Shown here one piece after another: positions 60,101 through 64,000 of a stretch of 64,000 nucleotides of DNA. Source of the stretch: Numida meleagris (lineage: Eukaryota; Chordata; Aves; Galliformes; Numididae); contig NC_034413.1 in assembly GCF_002078875.1 (NCBI RefSeq), positions 65,778,802-65,842,801 of the forward strand. Direction: 5' to 3'. The notes under the pieces were generated by a model. The model had not been told where the DNA came from and did no database searches. It worked only from the letters and a program-made list of their open reading frames with translations. Within the stretch, counting starts at the first letter, position 1. Every line of letters starts with the position of its first letter. The translations under genes were made by a program, and so were the position numbers.

Positions 60101-63100
60101 TTTCCCCACGTTCTCTCAGCTTCACTGACTTTTATTATTCCTTCCTTAAAAAATGCTCTAAAGTCTTGCTTCTACTGCTAAGGGCAGAATAAAGGGTTTT
60201 AGTTGCTCTGATAATATTTTTTTGTATGGATAGGACATTTGTTATTTCTGATCACATGATATCGTTCTTGTCTTGCTTGATTTAATGAAACTAGCTGCCC
60301 CATAGGAATTCTCATCTGCCAGTTCTTTCACAAATCTTCATGGAAATTACTTAGTTCTTTGTACTTGTACACATTTGGTCTCTTGAGATTTACTTTCATC
60401 CTGACTGGGGTAGTTTCTGCATGGTTGTCGTCACTGACTGTCATGAAAATTGAAGCATGTATTCATGTAATTTGGCGTTGCATACTGTCTTTAATCTGTA
60501 CTCCAGCCTCACTGTGTAGTAGTTCCACTTCTTTGCTCATGCAGCCAACACAGCTTTTGTTGCTTGTTTTAGTATCTTCTGGGTTGGATTTTGGTAGCTG
60601 CCACTTGCTGAGCTCTGAGGTGGAACTATACTTGGTGCTTTCTTCAGCTCCACATGAAGGCTATTATCCGTGCTGGACTCTCTCTGTCCATTCATCTGAT
60701 TTACTTGTGAGGCCTGGCACGCTGCCCTCTAGCTTTTTCTTACTTGAGATATGGGTCGCTGTAAGTATTGGCATCTTTGACTTGAAAAATGTCCGTCGTC
60801 TTCTCCAGGCAGATCATTCAACCTCTTTATTAGCTGACTTCCCTGGCTGGTTCCCTCGCAGTGTACAAGTTGCTTTTGGAAGCCAAGATGTGTGATGGAA
60901 AATGCTTTCTCTAAAAGGGGTCTACAAACTGCTGTGACAACATCATTTTAGAATCAGCATATAAAAACATTTTCGAATTTTCTTTCTAAAACCAGCAATT
61001 TTATTCCTCTCTTTTTTTATTATCAAAAATAAAACTGAAATCCATCACCTTCCAGTTTCACTTAACACTCACTTAACCTGTCAGTAACTGCTTTTAGGAA
61101 TATTTTGATCTAATATTGTTAGCAGCTTTTGTTCTCCAGTAAATGAGTAATCTTGTTAGTAAATACATTTCTAATAACACATTGTTTGTAAGATACAGCT
61201 CTGTGGCGTGTTCCCCACCAGCATCATCACAACAGAATCATTGTCGTTGTAGGGTCCCCAGACAATTTCAGCTGATTTTGGTAAACTTCATTAATAATTT
61301 AATTCACCAAGTCTTATCTTTCATCCTGATGAACCTCCATGCCTTTGTGTAAGACCCTCCTGATTTATATCTCTGTGAGAAGAAACTCAAGCCAGCTAAG
61401 TGTCATCTTTATTTAAAGCCTTACAGAGCTGTGCTGTGCTTCTTTACAGCAGGTTCTGCAAATGTTTGTATTGGTTTTCTGATACCTAAACTGGAATTTG
61501 CTGGGAGGTTGAAATTTTGCAGTGGAATAACAAAAGGTGCTTTTTATAAATTGCAGTTTAGGATATTTGTTTGTATTAGGATGTATATGGATACACTAAG
61601 AATGATTAGAGGGAAAAAAATGAAAGAATGGGCTAGATTGAAAGTACACTGCACATTTACTTATTCTGATTGTTCTAAATATTCTCATTTAAAAAAGCAT
61701 AAATTCAGAAAAATGTTCTAGTATTTAGCTGAAAGCAAACGCATTAGGTGCTGAGATGGTGTAAATACTCTCAAGGTGTACAGAAACCAACAGAGCACTT
61801 GGATTTGGGTTTTCTGATTGGGCAGCCTCATAGAAGCTGAAGATGGTTTTTCCCCTCTAAAAAGGTGTTGCCCTTTGGCAAGAGCTGCCAACTCTGAAGC
61901 ATCTCGGCCATTTCCACTCCTGGCCTGTCCCCAAGCCTGGCTACATCCAGCTATGAGCTGGACAAGTTCAGATGCTGGCCCAGGTGGTGATCCTTGGGAG
62001 GACAGCTGTAGTCAGTGATGTGTTAAGCTCCTACAGCAATCAAGTGGTAAACTTTTCAAGTCATGTGCCATCTTTCTTTTTTGCCATTTTTGGGAGAGTC
62101 TGTTCTTTCATATGAGACTTGTTGAGGTGGAATCATCAAGAGTAAAGCGCTCAGCAGTTTCTCTTGGGTAAAAAAAGAATCCCAACACACCTGTCTAGGG
62201 CTTCTCAAACCCTGCCTTCCCCTTCTCCTCCTTCTAAGAGATTGAGAGAGAAGTTTTAGGTTTCGTGTCATTTAGTGATGTTCATTTGGATCATCCAAAA
62301 CTTCCACCAGTAAATGTTAACACCTCTCTGTATCATCATGTATTCCTTCTATTGCATGTTGGCTTATACTCAATATTCAACCTTTCCACTCTTTAGCCTT
62401 AAATTATACATAAGTTTAAGAATTCAGCTGCATATATCATCGTGTGGAAATGTAGAAATGTTGGCAATTGGTGTTTGATGAGCGAAGTTTTTCACCTTGT
62501 AATTAAATAAGCTCTGTGAATGTTAGTTCACATGAAAAATAAATAAGAATGCATGATACCAGCCAGGAGGTCATAGATAAAATGAGACACTAGAGTACTA
62601 TGGGAAAAAAAAACTTTGCAAGTTAATGGTCTGGGTGCTATTACTGGATGTAGTTTATAGAAAACAAGAATAAATATGTAAAGATTTTTAATAGCATAGC
62701 AAAGTTTGAGAAGAACTTTTAGTCACTGGTTTATCACGTTTGCCCTCTGAAAATGTTCACCTTTGGGTATGCTAGCTATGAGTTCAAAGACAATTAAGAT
62801 GTAGGCCCACACAAAGCAGTTTGTTGAAAGGTCTTCATTTATAAATAGTGCAAATCTAGGAAAAAAAAATCTGTTGTAAAATACCGTGGTCATTTTTTTC
62901 CCAGTTAGCCCCCAAGCTGCTGAACGCTGGAAGGTCAAGCTTGACAGACTTATTTGGGAATTTGTAGCTGCAAAGTAGTACAAAGTGGCCAACATCAGTG
63001 GAAGAGCCTCTATTCTGTCTTTGTGTCTCTCAAGTGTACTCAAATGGGAAGTTACCTGCAGCTGAAATGGTGGTCCTGACTGCATATTTGTTTCATCCCT

Positions 63101-64000
63101 GGTCTCCTACCTCAGGTGCTCATTTCACATCCAAGTCACTTGGTGTGTTGATGGCTTTCAGTATGTACTCTCGTAGACTAAGCATTAGCTATACTCAGGC
63201 AGGGCTTCATTGCTAAATAGCAATGATATTCATGAAGTGCATGCTCCAGAATGGATAACAAGTTTGAAGCAGGAGAGACCACACTTATGAAGATCTTTCT
63301 AAGCTATAGATGTGCTACATAACAGATGAGAAAATCCAATCAGGTCAGATTGGTTTATCTGGAAGACTAATGAGCGTGAAGTCTAAGTAAAGACTGCCAC
63401 GTTGGGTTCATTGCTTGTATGCTGAAAAGAGGCCATTTGTATGATACGTGATGGTTGCAGCTTTTTAAAAAGAATTGTTTTGGTCCCAGTACAAATATCA
63501 TAAGTATCCAAATCCCCTGAACAACTGTATTCTCTTCTCCTTTTTGATTTGCAATTCTTTTTATTCTTCATGACTCTTCCAAATTAGCGCAGTGTTCCTC
63601 TGTTTGTCACATAAAATGTTTTTTTTCTTTTCTTTCTGTGCATCAGCTGCTACAAATAGCCCAAACACATCAACATAACACAGAAGGGGATAATAGGCTA
63701 AATTATCCCTAAGCAGTTGTGGTTGTAACTGTTTCATGTCTTATCGTGCTATGTAAATTTGATTCTTTGCTGGGTCCCACAGACATATCTTTATTTTGAC
63801 TACTGGAAGGCACAGTAGAATAAATGGATTAAAGAAGGGAACTAGCTCTTAGCACTATTTCTCATCAGTTTTATGGTAATGCCTTCACTGAGGTAGTTGC
63901 TGTGTATACACATAAAACAGATTTTCTCCCCCAAAGTGGTTTCCTGTTACAGTCAACCAAATGTAAAAATAAAAAATAAAATCACAGAACAATAGGAAAG

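Larger units (their letters stand above)
45342..64000 (+). other. Downstream THSD7B intron (right end outside window)
   Basis: Begins with the strong donor GTGAGTGTG. No later exon with TSR-type Cys/Trp spacing was recognised, so the intron is inferred to run past the window end. It holds an alternating purine-pyrimidine tract and hairpin (46785-46861), homopolymer A-runs, the CR1 fragment (53276-53528), a hairpin at 54751-54775, a TTG microsatellite, and the decayed minus-strand LINE (59715-60100). Confidence 0.75.

Noticed and set aside
60359..60895. 178-codon plus-strand ORF rich in Leu and Ser
   Set aside because: Composition is what a pyrimidine-rich strand gives when translated; it is antisense to the flank of the decayed LINE and shows no domain.
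63978..64000. AATCACAGAACAATAGG at the window end, resembling the start of a reversed CR1
   Set aside because: Too short to judge because the window ends here.
1..64000. tRNA genes, CRISPR arrays, bacterial operons or phage genes
   Set aside because: No tRNA B-box type GTTCGA context, no regularly spaced repeats, and no dense coding; the window is vertebrate intronic DNA.

Overview
This window looks like about 64 kb of avian nuclear DNA from inside one large plus-strand gene. It is AT-rich, has no bacterial-style dense coding, and its only convincing coding sequence is three short exons flanked by GT/AG splice sites. The bird assignment rests on a truncated CR1 retroposon at about 53.28-53.53 kb with the typical avian CR1 body and 3' end, plus much older LINE and SINE relics. 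No tRNA, rRNA, CRISPR array or complete mobile element was found.

The host gene is best called THSD7B (thrombospondin type-1 domain containing 7B). Exon A (24638-24832), exon B (29055-29318) and exon C (45163-45341) join in frame (phases 1-1, 1-1, 1-0) into 212 codons of Cys/Trp-rich thrombospondin type-1 repeat (TSR) sequence. Compared with what I remember of the two vertebrate paralogues, the peptide fits THSD7B closely and THSD7A only moderately. The family encodes type I membrane proteins with a long extracellular chain of TSRs, and this segment lies inside that chain. The first exons, the last exons, the membrane span and the promoter are all outside the window.

Layout: 1-24637 is upstream intron; 24833-29054 is a 4.2 kb intron; 29319-45162 is a 15.8 kb intron; 45342-64000 is the start of a downstream intron. 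The introns hold a probable MIR-type SINE relic (about 23.18-23.34 kb), a diverged direct duplication whose antisense reading is shared between copies (41.13-41.34 kb), a 160-codon antisense ORF with a strong Kozak context (40.00-40.48 kb), the CR1 copy, and a heavily decayed minus-strand LINE reverse-transcriptase fragment (59.71-60.10 kb). They also hold several perfect or near-perfect hairpins, alternating purine-pyrimidine tracts, a potential G-quadruplex and homopolymer runs.

I did not find a clear new biological system. The most useful leads are the decayed LINE reverse transcriptase, the 41 kb duplication next to the antisense ORF, the MIR relic and the hairpins. Statements about family identity come from recognition by eye, not from a database search.
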